Shown: positions 1-11,838 of the stretch, in pieces
Position numbering within the stretch: position 1 is the first letter of the stretch
Layout: each line of letters starts with the position of its first letter
DNA from: Mariannaea sp. PMI_226
Taxonomy: Eukaryota; Ascomycota; Sordariomycetes; Hypocreales; Nectriaceae
Direction of reading: 5' to 3'
Assembly: GCA_024336345.1 (NCBI GenBank)
Contig: JANFOG010000006.1
Coordinates: forward strand, 2,046,001 to 2,110,000
DNA: 64,000 bases
Translations under genes and position numbers: made by a program
The notes under the pieces: generated by a model
What the model was told of the DNA's origin: nothing
Seen by the model: only the letters and a program-made list of their open reading frames with translations
Databases searched by the model: none

Positions 1-3000
1 GACCTTGTCTGATGATTACCGAATGGGATCGCTAGCATCGCGTCTGGCGGCAAATGGAGAGTCCTATGTAGATGATGCAAACCCATTATAGGTAGGGCAC
101 CTTTGAAAGTTGTCTACCTGCATACAGTAGGTAAAATAGGTAGGCTTCCGATAACAGGAACTGGCGAGGAGAGACCATGACATGCCCAAGTCAGGTATGG
201 AGAGGAATTATCTGTGGGCCGCCTTGGTACCATACCCTGTGCTGCAATTGCAACACTCAAATCGCCCCCATCCCCCCATGTTTTCCACCTATGATGCAGT
301 GGTACCTAAGGTACAGAATCCAAGGTACAACATCTTACTGACTGCTACTCGGCGCGTGCAATAATAAGGGACGGAATGATAACTACCAAAATGCAAATAG
401 GAAGCCGGTTGGTCGTTGAATACTTTTTGTAGATAGGTACCTTGCGGAACACCTGCAATATCCGTTTTAGTGGAATGCTTTTTTTTCTTTTCTTTTTTTG
501 TATCCCGTCACTGTTCTTTGTCTGTCCTTTTTCAGCACAGCACCGCTTTTTTTCTTCTTTTGGAGGGGGGGGAGGGGAGTTTGTTTTTTGTCCTTTTCCC
601 ATAGTTGCAGCCCATCATGGTGATTTTCACATGATCCGTCTCTCCACTGGGCAGATAGCTTCCGCTGTCAGCCCATTGAACGGGTCGAATATCGGTGCCG
701 AGCGATGTGATGCTTTTTTTTTTTACTCCCTACTTTGTACCTTGTATTTCTGTGGGTTTTCTTTGTAATTAGCTCTCACATCGCCGACTTAATTTTCTCT
801 TTCTTCTTTTTTCCCCCTTCCTCTTCCATATTCTTTCATTTGGAACGTGCGACCTCTTTTTTTAAGCTGTTGGTGGTAGTGGCGGTGATGGCGGCTGGGA
901 TCGCGAATTACCATGAAGACTTATGATTAAGTTACCTTCTTTTGTCTCGCTCTGACATTGGAAATTTTCCCCAGCGAATAAGAACCAAACAAGAACCGAT
1001 ACCCGAAGGCGGAGCCTCGTGTCTTGTCTTAAGCGCCTTTGGATAGCTGCACCTTCTCCCTATTGGCTTGCGCCATACGCGCTGTTGGCCCCAAATACAC
1101 TAGAGCACTAACAATGGCCTGTTGACCAGTTGGTCTGCTCTGGCTTCGTTTTGGGCTGTGGTGGAAAAGGAAAAGAGAATGGGTTCATGACTCGCCGTCC
1201 TCATTTCCGTGCCCCGTCGTCCGTCTCCCCGTTGCCCGCCGTGGTGGGCTCCGAACGTCTGGGGGGGAGGGGAACCAGCGACACCACCGTCAATGGTCAC
1301 TCGGTAACTCGATGGCCAGTCGCAAGTGGTCAAAGATGCTTGCTGCCATGCTGTAGGAGCTGTGACTATTATCCTGCCTTCGCCAATGAGTGATGCTTGG
1401 TTCGTCCAACCGACAACTTATAGACCAGGTAAATTAGGTGGATGTACGTGTCATCTGTTGGCTTATACTAGGTCGCCCAGGAGGAAAGATAAATATATCT
1501 AGAGGGGACTAGCTGTAGTACAGGGTAGGAGAGGAGGCGTCTTTTGGCTTGCTGCGTTGACACGCTGACAGGTACTTAGTTGCTCGGGCCTATCTACCTT
1601 ACTTGCCTCGTGCCTAGGGATCCGGGCTGGTACCCAGGTTGGCAAGCAGTTCATATTAATCCGTGTGTAATCTGCACTATGTACGTTGATTATCACAATG
1701 TACCTGTCAAGTCCCTTCCCCAGACTTTGTCGTGTGTGCAATAACTAGGACTGTGATTTCTTTTTGTGTACCACTACGATTCACAACAAAAGCCAACGGA
1801 GTTTTCCTTTACCCTCCCTACGTGATATATCAACATGGAGAGACAACACATCCTTGGCCTCGCCTCACCTCATCCCTCGCGGGCTGCGCAAGCAAAATCA
1901 GACCAGAAACCTGGAATACCTACCATAGTACAGGCCAATCACCCAATGATGCCTGGTAAGATGTCCACAATCCACCTCCGCGAAAGCGCGCGGCGCTGCG
2001 GATTCCCATGGCGCCGCATCCACAAATCTGGCCATGGTACCAACTTGCAACAGAGCCAAGCACAATAGTCACAACCCAGGCCCGGCCCAGCGAACAAACA
2101 ATATCCATTGTACCATTGTAGGTACCGCCTATATACGTACAGAGCTGGTGGTGGTAAAAGGCTGTCTGCGACAGGTACACCCTGCGATGGCCACCTGTAC
2201 CAATTTTTCTTTCTTTCCTTCTTTCTTTCTAGGTTTCTTTCTGTCTTTTTTCTTTTTTCTTATCCTCTTCTGTAATTACTATGGAACAGGCTGTCACCTG
2301 TCACCTGCATATGTCATCTGCCATCAATCAGGCAAAACAAACAAAAGGCACAAAAGCAAAAATCTCCCTGCTAAGCATTATCCGCCACCAACACACTACT
2401 GTCATGATTGCCCACCTGCGCCGAAGCAACCAACCTTCTTGAAGTACCTGGTGGTCAGTGGAGTCAGGGTACCTCCAGTACCCTACCTACGTGCATCCTG
2501 CAGGCCTCTAGTACGGACCTTGGCACCCACCTCTCCTAACCTTGCCCTGGGGCCGTTCCAGGGGGGGCCCCCCGACTCGACGCTCGGGCGCCGTCCTAAC
2601 AATCGCCTGGGCCGCTGTTAGGCCTAGCTCCAACCCCCGCAGAGGAGTCGAGTGCCCCCCTCTACCCCCTGGCTAGACGCCTCATTCGCTTTGGTGCTGT
2701 CCACTTACAATCCCTCACCATGCTCGTCCCTCCTCTGCTCCCGTCGACAGGCCCTGCAAACCGTATGCTTGTGTCTTTCCGTGTGTACTATGTAAGGTAG
2801 GGAAGTACGGAAAACGACCAGTTGAGCACGCACAGTAGTTAGTTGCTCCAGTAGTTACCAGGCATGTAGTTAAGGTACTTACCTAGGCATCTACCTGTCG
2901 AGAAGAGAGAGAGAGAGAGAAAAAAAAAGGCTCTCTTTTAGCCTGTCCCGTCAAACCCCTCGAACCAAACGGACTCCTTCCGGGTTCTTTCCCTCTCGAC

Positions 3001-3446
3001 CCCTTACTTGCAACATAGCTCCGAGAGGATCCAGTTTCTTCTTCTGCTTCTTCTTCTTCTTGTTCTGCTCAACTTCCTCCTCTTCTTCTTACTTCTGCTT
3101 CTACTTCTTGTGCTTGTTGCGGTTGCGGTTGCTGTTGTTGTTGCTGTTTTGCTGTCCTCCTCCAACGAACACGGTCCTCTTTCGTCCATCTACCCGAATC
3201 GATTTTCTTCGCCTCGACTGCTCGTCGCTCATTCGTGCCCTCGCCGTCTTCCAATTTTCCCCTCGTTCGTCGCCTGTACTCTTCCCGAAAAGCCCACCCC
3301 ACCATTCCCCCCCTCAGGCGCCTTTCATTTTATCGGCCCAGAACATAACCCGAATAAATCACCAAGCGCTCAGGAAAACAACCATCGTCTTCGAACAATT
3401 GATCACCTCTTTATTACTTATCCTTCTTCTATAACGATTCGTCACC
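1..3446. other. Gene-free left flank and URC4 promoter/leader
   Basis: No coding region could be supported. The stretch holds poly-T runs (about 481-500 and 713-722), a G-run near 565-580, and many short TACCT/GGTAC words (for example 298-313, 433-442, 2443-2490, 2872-2893). From about 2867 to the URC4 start at 3447 the plus strand has no ATG and is strongly pyrimidine-rich, which fits a transcribed leader. The short open frames between 182 and 2621 have no recognisable domain and are built largely of homopolymer or pyrimidine-tract translation. Confidence 0.6.
3036..3145 (+). repeat. CTT/TTG triplet-rich pyrimidine tract in URC4 leader
   Basis: Imperfect TTC/CTT triplets pass into GTTGCG/GTTGTT triplets, about 300-400 bases upstream of the URC4 start codon. 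CT-rich tracts like this are common around fungal transcription starts. The tract gives spurious poly-Leu open frames on the plus strand and Arg/Gln-rich ones on the minus strand. Confidence 0.7.
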
Positions 3447-5418
3447 ATGGGCATCTTCTCCCGCAAGGAGAAGCCCTCCAGGGCCGAGCCCGTCATCAAC
3501 ACCAATCAGTCCAATGCCAGCGTCAACTCGAATAACTCTAGCCTACGCTCGCCGCCCGGACCTGGGGCGCGCAACCCTCTGAACCGGGCTTCGGGCGTCA
3601 GCACCTCGCCCGGCGCTCCCATGTCGCCAATCAAGCTTCCCAGGATTGACCTGCCCCGACCTCCGGATCCTCAGCTTGATCCTGCTGGCTACCTGCGAAG
3701 TCTTGGTGCTGTGAGAGAGCGCTGCCAGATCGTGACTGACAAGGCCATGCGCAATGACCTGAAGCACTTTGATGTGGATATGAACAAATTTCCTGATGTG
3801 GTTTCTTTTGTCTCGGGCATTATTAAGGTGTGTGTTTTTTCTTTTCTTGTTTCTCGGTTTGGTGACGTTCCGAAGCTATGACCTACGACCGCTGAGCACA
3901 GCGCGCACCACCCCCGTGGCCTTAGGGAGCTCCAGTGTGAAACTGCCTAGCATTTTTAAGCATCCCACTAATCCGCCGACCATTAGAGAGATTATGATGC
4001 CCCATTCACGAGTATTCCTGGCCATGGCAGATACCAGCATTTCTCTATTGGCGGCCGAGACCGCATTGCCCACCTCCTGTCCACTTGGCCCGACTCTGTC
4101 GACAACACTGAGCGTTGCCGCCGCCTAATTGATCTTTTTGTCGTCAGTGTCCTGCTTGATGCCGGTGCCGGCACCACATGGTCTTACAAGAGTAACGAGA
4201 ATGGCCGCGTATATCGCCGATCGGAGGGAATTGCTGTGGCGAGTTTGGAGATGTTCAAGGCTGTAAGTGACTATATTGGACTTTCTTCCATCACTTAGAC
4301 GCATTGTTTGGCTAACTTCTTGATTTTCCTTCTTCCTTTCTAGGGATTGTTCTCCGGAAACTCTAGCAACAAGTTTCAAGTTGATAAGGACGGTCTGAAG
4401 GCGCTGACCCTAGAGAAGCTCACCACCAGCCTCCAATCGAGGCCTGGCAATGAGATGGCCGGTTTGGAGGGTCGCACTGAGATGCTGGTGAGGTTAGCCA
4501 GTGCTCTCGCCGCCAAGGACGACTTCTTTGGCTTCGATGGTCGTCCTGGAAACTTGGTTGGTGAGTTTTCCATAACCCACCCAGTTGGCTTATTGCCCAT
4601 CAGCTAACGCAACTTGATTAGACCATCTCCTGGGTCATCCATCCACACAGGCCTCCTCACTACTTATTGTTCCTCTGCCAGTTCTCTGGAATGTCTTGAT
4701 GAGTGGTCTTGCTCCCATCTGGCCCGAGTCTCGAACGGCCATCAACGGCGTCTCTCTCGGTGACGCTTGGCCCTGCCAGTCCATGCCTCAGCCTACCACT
4801 TCTGCCAAGGTTTCGCCTTTCCCGAACAGCTCTAATGCCGCTGCCTGGGAGTCGATTCTCCCCTTTCACAAGCTCACCCAGTGGCTCGCTTATTCTATTA
4901 TGCAACCCATGAATTCGCTGCTGAAGATGCACTTTGCCGGCACAGAGCTATTGACGGGTCTGCCCGAATACCGCAATGGTGGCCTCTTTATCGACACGGG
5001 TGTGTTAAATCTGAAGAAGGATGACGTAGAGCGAGGTCTGCAGAACTACAACGATTGGTGCCGACGTACCGGCCACACGGGTGTTGAAGTGGCACCCATG
5101 TTTGAGCCCAGCGACGATGTCATTGTGGAATGGAGGGGCGTCACAGTCGGTCTTCTAGACAAGCTGGCTGTAGAGGTGAACAGAACGCTGAAGCCTGACT
5201 TGGCTGGCTATGAGCTCACTTTGGCGCAACTGTTGGAGGCCGGTAGCTGGAGGGTAAGAACATATCCCGGTCAAAATGACCACTTTTCTCTGGATACGAT
5301 TCGAGAACATAACACTAACGCTTCATTCTTCCAGGGTGGCCGCGAAATTGCCGAAATTCATCGACCTAATACTAAGGAGCCCCCAATCCTTATTGAGAGC
5401 GACGGCACCGTCTTTTAA
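3447..5418 (+). CDS. URC4: Uracil catabolism protein 4 (Urc4/Urg3), DUF1688 family
   Basis: Five exons (3447-3827, 3987-4262, 4344-4560, 4622-5253, 5335-5418) join in frame to give 529 residues. The introns are 159, 81, 61 and 81 bases with GT...AG ends. The first about 40 residues are Ser/Asn/Pro-rich; the DUF1688 region then runs from about residue 60 to the C-terminus, including YLRSLGAVRERC, GRDRIAHLLSTWPDSVDN, the WSYKSNENGRVYRRSEGIAV block, and PEYRNGGLFIDTGVL near the end. Family members act in the fungal URC route for uracil breakdown. Their biochemical reaction is not well established, so only the family call is firm. The start ATG has a good context (CACCATGG) and is the first ATG after a 580-base ATG-free leader. 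Its 3' end converges on OXA1. Confidence 0.9.
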
Positions 5419-6487
5419 TGTCTAAATCAAATCAATATTTTTCGTGTGAGGGTCAAGTTTGGGTGGAAAGTGAACAAGCCAGATTCACAAAATGGTAAAG
5501 GAATAGAGAAGGTGAAGATATGATGGGATGAGACGACGTGGCAGAGAAAGGCCTCCTTTTTCTTCTTTCTTCCCCCCCCTTTTTTTTATCCTCTTTCTCC
5601 CCTGAAAGGCCAGTGAAGCATTTCAAAAACTTCTTTTTTCTTCTTCTTCTTTCTTGTTCAATTTTTTTTTAACTTCATGGCTCCTCGAGATTTCTTCCCT
5701 GATTAAGGGGGCGAGCGAGGTATAAGGCGGCGGCCTCAAAAGTGCCACGATCAAAGGCGGAATGGGCCCGAAACAATAACGGATATTAGGCTTTATATAT
5801 AAGTACTTCCGAATGATGGACAATGTGCAAATTAAGCTTTTTGCTATGATTATACTTGATATTTTTATGTGACGTGCTTCAGTTTGATATTGATTTGTAG
5901 AACAAGGTATATCCAGGTTCCTCAGGCTGGGAATTTGGGATGTGTCACGAGTCATTGAAACCTAGCTCTCAGCCAAGAATCCTTTATAACTGGGTAGGCT
6001 GTGTGAGACATAATGCAGCTAACTAAGGTCCTGGTTGGCTAAAGTAAATGGGAGTTCTCATATTTTATTACATCGTATAATTGTACATCTTTGTTGAAGG
6101 TACATACGCCAAAAAAAAAGGGAGCTGGTTTTTATAGTATCCTTCCATTCCTTTTTTTCCCATGCCTTTCTCTCTATTGTACAACATATTCCCCTTCCCT
6201 TCTCCGAGGGAAAGGATGTGAGTGTATTCAGACGCTTTTAGGTTGTCCAGAAAAGGAAAAAAAAAATTCTCTGGGGCCCCTTTTCCGTCTCAGTCCGACC
6301 CCGATATATTTACACTGGCGTCATCTCAAAAGAAGAGCAAAAGATGGCAGCCGTCTCAATTTGGGCTTCTGGCAGTTTTAAGCCTTGCGACCTGACCTGG
6401 CAGCGGTCGGTGGGGAGAGCGGAGAGTGCTCTTCGAGTGATGAAAACTGCCTTATGGGCATTGAGTGTTTGTCGATGTTCTCTCCCT
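5419..6487. other. Convergent intergenic region URC4/OXA1
   Basis: This holds the 3' regions of two converging genes. It has several A/T homopolymers (5578-5588, 5630-5670, 6110-6120, 6257-6267), suitable for 3'-end formation on both strands. No coding potential was recognised. Confidence 0.6.
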
Positions 6488-8131
6488 TTATCGCTTGTAC
6501 TTCTTCTGAAACTCATCGCGCTCAAGTTGTCGGCGCATCTCCTCCATCTTGCGCAGGTTCTCTTGGCGCTTCTTCTCTGCCTTCTCTGACTCTGTACCCT
6601 GGTGCTGCCCCGTGTAGTTGGATACTTGCTGAGACAGACCCTTCTTCATGTCGTCCAGGTTGTTGGTCAAGCGCTCACGAAGGCCGGAGATGCCGGGGCT
6701 GACGGGTCGGGGGGCCTGATACTTGATTTCCTCAACGGGGAGAATGGGGAGGCCGACCACACGGCGGACTGACTCGTTGTTGAGGAGAACGGCCTGGAGG
6801 AGGGTGGCGGAACCAGTGGAGACCATCATCAAGTTCACACCAGCGGAGAGGAAAGTGGTACCGATGAAACCGACGGTTCCAAATACCCACATCATCTTCT
6901 TCATCATGGCCTTTTGCTGGGCAGGGGCGTACTTGGAGTTGACCTAGAAGCTTTGTCAGACGGAATGAATCAACTAGAGGCAGAAAGGAAGTAGATAAAA
7001 ACCAAGACTGACCATCATAGCGCCGAACAGGAGAGCAGAACCCATGGCAGGCAGGATGAAATAGGGATCCGAGGAAGTCAGGTCGGTAAACCAGAGGTAG
7101 CCTGCTGTCTCCAATGAAGGCACAGGGATGTTCGCCATACCGCTGAGGATACGGAACAAGCCGAAACTGAAGGGGATCTGAAGGAAGGCCCAGAACATGC
7201 CGGTAGTGGAAGCGCCGTACTCTTCCTTGAGCATCTTGTTGATGAACTGACCCTTTTGAATGGCCTCACGGTCGTTGGACATGTAACCCCTCTGGACGAG
7301 CTGCATGGCCTCCTTGGATCGGGGATCTTGCTTCAGCGCGTTCATCTTTGCACTGAAACGCATGCTGCGGATCTGAGGGTAGAACATGATCACACGGAGA
7401 GCCAGAGCCGTGGCGACAATGGAACCACCCCAGCCAAGACCAGAGTAGACATGCACATGCTCAAGAACCCACTGCATCACCGAGGTAGGGCCCCAGCCGT
7501 AATCGAGGCCAAGGTTTGACAAAAATCCGATGTCCTCGGGCATGTCGAGAATGTTGGCGCTGCCCAGATCGGCAATGGAGGCGAGATCTAGGTCGGTGGG
7601 GAGAACGGGGGCATCGGGGGTGACGGCAGGTGCAGAGTTGACAGCAGCGACGGGAGCTTGCACAACTGGTTCAGCGACTGGTGATTGCAAAGTAGTCTCG
7701 GCTGCGGATGTCGTCGTAGGTGTCACAGTCTCGACAATCGGTTCCTCCGTCTTCTTCTTTCCGTAGCCCCAGAGGGACAGGGTCCTCACACCACCTAGCA
7801 TAGCAGGTGCCGCCATGCTGGCAGCGCCAACACGAGAGCCGCCAGCCTGCAAAGCGACACGAGGGTTCTTCATCGCGGTTCCAAATTGGCGTCCATCTCC
7901 AAGTCGTCGAGGAATAGACCTTGCGATCTAACATGAACAAGTAAAAGGTTAGCGAGGTTTCTTTAGCCGAGGAGGGTTTTTGTGAGGGCGAGAAAAGGGC
8001 CTGGGAGTTCGAAGAGGTGGTAAAACTGCCCGAGTAGAGAACGAATTAAGAAAACGTACAGGCTTGGCAGAAAGCTGCCTCTGGAGCGCCCCTGAGGGCA
8101 GGGAGCGCACAATTCCTCTGCTGGGAAGCAT
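6488..8131 (-). CDS. OXA1: Mitochondrial inner-membrane insertase Oxa1 (YidC/Oxa1/Alb3 family)
   Basis: Three exons on the minus strand (8131-8060, 7927-7013, 6943-6488; introns 132 and 69 bases) give 480 residues. The N-terminus (MLPSRGIVRSLPSG...) is Arg/Ser-rich without acidic residues, as expected of a mitochondrial presequence. A Thr/Pro/Ala-rich linker follows to about residue 150. The insertase core spans about 170-390 with five predicted membrane segments; YSGLGWGGSIVATALALRV is the first, and MFWAFLQIPFSFGLFRI is typical of the family. The last about 35 residues are charged, Lys/Glu/Arg-rich and helical, matching the ribosome-binding coiled-coil tail of mitochondrial Oxa1. Oxa1 inserts mitochondrially made proteins such as Cox2 into the inner membrane from the matrix side. 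It lies next to MIM1 on the same strand, but they are separate genes. Confidence 0.95.
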
Positions 8132-8793
8132 GGCGGCGACGTGGGCATGGGGGGGTATTGGACGATGTTAAAAATGCGCCGTTGATCAACCAAAAATTTC
8201 CCAGTCGTTGGGCGGCGGCGGCGGCGGCTAAATCTCGGCTCCGGGGACCGGAGGTCGGTCCCGCGGAAGGCTGCGGGCTCGGGAAGTGGCCCTGTGACAC
8301 CACGACGTCAAGCCTAGACAATTGTTTGGGAAACCCTGGCGATTCACATGGCTGCTGAGATGTGGCAAGGAGTTTCCATTTCATAAACTGAGGAGTGTTC
8401 GTATTAAGGCTGAACTTGTTCGTACCTTGCGTTGTGAAAATTTGCGTGTCTACATCCAAATGTTCCTTCTTCATGCTGGGACCCGATATCCCGTCTAGCT
8501 TCTAAGTGATGTAGCAATTACAATAGTGGGCATTTGCGCATACTTCTGCCCATTCCGTAAGCCTGTGATTTCCCAGCTCCACCTCTTGACATTCTTCAAG
8601 TCGGATAGAAATAAGGAGCAAAAGAGAAAAAAAAAATGCACAGGCTTCTCCGTCATCCATCTTTTGCGGAACCAGAGCCAACTTGGCTCTCCGCAGCTTT
8701 GGACCCTAGCAAAGACCATATCTGATCTATGTTCTCGAATGAAGTAATAGCACCCAAGCTCATAATTTCGATTTTGAAGGCGAAAAAGCGGCT
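8132..8793. other. OXA1 upstream region / MIM1 3' region
   Basis: It contains a GCG/GCC triplet run (8211-8230) close to the OXA1 start, and an A-run at 8629-8638. An open frame overlapping OXA1 exon 1 on the minus strand encodes poly-Ala from the triplet run and is not considered a gene. Confidence 0.5.
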
Positions 8794-9250
8794 TTACCGC
8801 TCCCTAAGCTCAATACCGGGTCCGATGGGATGGGCTCTCCGACGAGATAAGGGGAAGACCTAGTTGTAGCATGTTAGTACGATCTTGCGCCATTGGTCTG
8901 ACTTCATGTAAAGTTGTGAAGATAATGTCTCAGCATGCAGAGCTGACGACCCTCAATATTCGGTACACAACGAAAGAACTCACCTTGGTACCACCCCACC
9001 CTAGCCTGAATGCAGCCTCATGGGCAAACAGCTCTCCAAATCCTAGCATCATACCGTTGATGAATGGCAGAAGCAGGTTGATAGCAGCACCCCTTACCAA
9101 GGACCAGACGGTTGGAGGCTTGTATAGGATGACAGGAGAGTTTGATGATGGAGACGATGACAGATCTTCAGCTCCGGAGTAAAGTTCGCTGTCGGAGCGC
9201 ATCGTAACGCCGGACTCGGAGAGGTGGTTTAACGGCTCGTCGGAGGACAT
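8794..9250 (-). CDS. MIM1: Mitochondrial outer-membrane import protein Mim1 (TOM13 family)
   Basis: Two exons (9250-8984 and 8859-8794, intron 124 bases with a TACTAAC branch point) encode 110 residues, the usual small size for this family. The first about 50 residues are acidic and Ser-rich (cytosolic side). A hydrophobic segment with GxxxG-like spacing follows (LLLPFINGMMLGFGELFAHE), then AFRLGWGGTKVFP and a basic tail ending in GPGIELRER. The second exon is only 22 codons. It is supported by the exact branch point/acceptor pair and by continuation of the conserved GGTKVF motif. Mim1 inserts alpha-helical outer-membrane proteins and assists TOM complex assembly. The chosen ATG is the first in frame. 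The gene is divergent from the UBX gene and shares a 608-base promoter region with it. Confidence 0.9.
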
Positions 9251-9858
9251 TTCGGCGGTTGATTCAGAGAAGGAAGTGGTTGAGGTATGCGAAGAGGTGC
9301 AAAAAAGTTTGATCGTCAAGTGTTTTAACCGTGTCGCGATACGGCGTTTGACAGCAGGGGATGGATTTCGCAAGCTGCGGCAAGCTTCGGAAGGAATCTC
9401 AAGCTTGATAGGAAGGCCGAGGCTGGTGTTGATTCCATCAGCTCGCTCATTGATTTCCCCCCAAAGCTACCTTACGTAAGGCTAGAGGCTTGTCGATGAC
9501 CGTTAAGCCACCACCGCCACCGCCACTAAGGAACAGACATAATTAACCCACATCGGCTTGATGCTCAATGCTCCACTCTTTTATTAAGCTGTAACTTCTG
9601 CAGAAGAGCTTGGCTGACGAGGCGACAAGCTGCCTGCCCTGTAACTCAACCACTGACGTCTCGCCCCGCCAACACCTTTTCAACTTCGCATCAGCACCTC
9701 CAAGTCCATCATTCTGCAACTTTCGTGGATACGACACGTTGCTTGTCATCGGTGACAAGTATCTCCGCTCCCTCGACCCTCATCGTCATATCACCTGCAC
9801 TGCTATCCATTGTTCTTCTTTTTAGCCCAGATACCCCGCCCTCCCACTTCATTCCATC
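9251..9858. promoter_or_regulatory. Divergent promoter region MIM1 / UBX-domain gene
   Basis: 608 bases separate the two start codons. The minus-strand side carries a repeated CCACCGCCACCGCCACT-type triplet tract near 9511-9528. The plus-strand side near 9660-9840 is pyrimidine-rich up to the UBX start. No known factor site is claimed. Confidence 0.5.
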
Positions 9859-11262
9859 ATGGCGGACTTAGACGATGATGCTGCGGCCAAGGTCCAACAG
9901 TTTGCTGCCATGTGCAACGCGACCCCAGAGGAGGTGCGAACTTCATTGCAACGCTTCTTTGCCTTTTTTCTTTTCTTTGCCTTTTGGGCCCAAACCCCAA
10001 AACCGGACTATTAGATGCTGACTTTCGGAACTAGGCGACCCAGTACCTTGATGCTCACAACTGGGATTTGAGTGCTGCTTGCACCTCATGGTTCGAAGAC
10101 GCCGAAGATGATCATAGCGGTCAACCACCTCAACCCGCGGAGGCACCCGACAATTACACTGGTCCTCGAACTCTTGATGGGCGGCCTGCACCTCAATCTC
10201 AATCAACCAAGTCAACAGCTGGCAAATCCACCGCTCCTCCTAAGAGAAGAGGCATTGCCACTCTAGGGTCTCTGGGTAGTGGATCTCACCACCATGGTGA
10301 CGATGACGATGATGACGACTTTGACGACGACGAGGATGATGATGGACGAGGAAATTTGTTTGCAGGTGGTGAGAAGTCCGGCTTGGCTGTTCAGGATCCC
10401 CACCAAGAAGGAGGCTCCAAGAAGATTATCAGCGACATCATAGCCAAGGCCAGAGCGTGAGTTTTCGCATGCATAATGAAATATCCCAATGCCCAATCGA
10501 GCAAGGTCTAACATACACATTAGGAACGCGGCGCGTGCGGGTCCTGAAGCCGAAGCTGGTCCATCTCAGTCTAGGTTTCGCGGCACAGGCATGACCCTTG
10601 GCGGTGACGGCACTGAAAGTCGCAGTATTCCCGATCCTCTAGGTCCTGTTCAACCAGGTGGCAGTGAGCCCCAGCAGCGAGTACTTCACCTTTGGCAGGA
10701 CGGCTTCAGCATTGATGATGGGGAGCTTCATAGCTTCGACGATCCGCGTAACCAGCTCGACCTCCAATTGATCCGATCCGGCCGAGCACCGCTCCATCTC
10801 ATGAACATCCAGCAAGGCCAACAGGTTGACGTCAAGCTTCATCAACATGATTCCCCCTACACACCTCAACCGAAGCAGTATAGACCATTCGGTGGTTCAG
10901 GCAGGCGCTTGGGCAGCCCTGTTCCCGGCGATGCAAGCGGATCCACTGGCTCTATCAACGCTGCTGTTTCTGCTTCAGCAGCTTCTAGCTCAAGCTCAGC
11001 TCCTGTTATCGACGCTTCGCAGCCGACTATTAATATTCGCATTCAAATGCCTGACGGCACTCGATTACCCGCCCGCTTCAACACCACTCATACCGTCGAA
11101 GACGTGTATAGCTTTGTTCAAAGTGCCTCAGTTGAGACTCGCAGCCGGCCCTGGGTTCTGGCCACTACTTTCCCCAATAAAGAACATACCGACCGCAGCT
11201 TGGTCCTTGGAGAGATGTCCGAATTCAAGAAGGGAGGTACGGCTGTGGTGAAGTGGACTTGA
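9859..11262 (+). CDS. SHP1: p47/Shp1-type Cdc48 cofactor (UBA-SEP-UBX)
   Basis: Three exons (9859-9933, 10035-10456, 10524-11262) join to 411 residues. A UBA domain covers residues 1 to about 45 (AKVQQFAAMCNATPEE, then YLDAHNWDLSAACTSWFED). A linker carries a long Asp-rich run (encoded at 10289-10350) after a His triplet. The SEP domain is near 200-265 (LWQDGFSIDDGELHSFDDP...). The UBX domain occupies about 325-411, with a TFPNKEHTD stretch followed by a beta-strand ending VVKWT. Proteins of this build bind ubiquitin by UBA and Cdc48/p97 by UBX. They act in protein degradation, membrane fusion and protein phosphatase 1 regulation. The family order and length are intact. The 3' end converges on GTR1. 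Confidence 0.93.
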
Positions 11263-11838
11263 TTGTGCGATGTTCAAGAACAGTTTTAGCATCAAAAGGA
11301 TAGGCAGGTGAGCTCAGCGCTCGACGCATACAAATGTACCGGAAATCAATTTTGATAGATTGAGGGCAGGGGATTTCAAGTGGTAGCAAATCATCCCCCC
11401 CTCTTCTCCCCATGAGGAGATTATGCAGAAAAACATGACATTTATGAAAATGCTCCTTTCCTGCACCACCATGTAGTGGAATCAACTCATATCAAGTAAA
11501 GGGAATACGGCAGGGACCAACCCGCTCTCTATTAATCACAAGATCGTCTTTTGATAAAATCAGGCACTGTGAAGTGGCTGCTGCTCTAAAAAGACACAAA
11601 TATCCAGCAAATGCGCCATGCCAACGCCGTTCAAATTGATTTCATCACCTTCACATATGGTGGGTGGTATCTCGACACCTGTAAACGCCCAAAGAACATG
11701 ATTTCGAAACTCGCACAATGACCATTACGCTTTCATAGACCCTTTTCCCACGGTCGTAACTTTTTTGTCTCTTTCCCCTCTACTTTGGTGTGTTTGCTGA
11801 GTTACACCTCGCCACTCATTAAGCATGTTCCCAATATC
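11263..11838. other. Convergent intergenic region UBX gene/GTR1
   Basis: This is the 3'-end region of two converging genes. Nothing recognisable was seen apart from T-rich stretches near 11760-11780. Confidence 0.5.

Noticed and set aside
2034..2621. 195-residue plus-strand frame
   Set aside because: It includes a long poly-Phe stretch from a T-rich tract and no recognisable domain; the start context and flanks are not gene-like.
8046..8474. 142-residue minus-strand frame over the OXA1 5' region
   Set aside because: It overlaps OXA1 exon 1 in another frame and contains poly-Ala from a GCC repeat.
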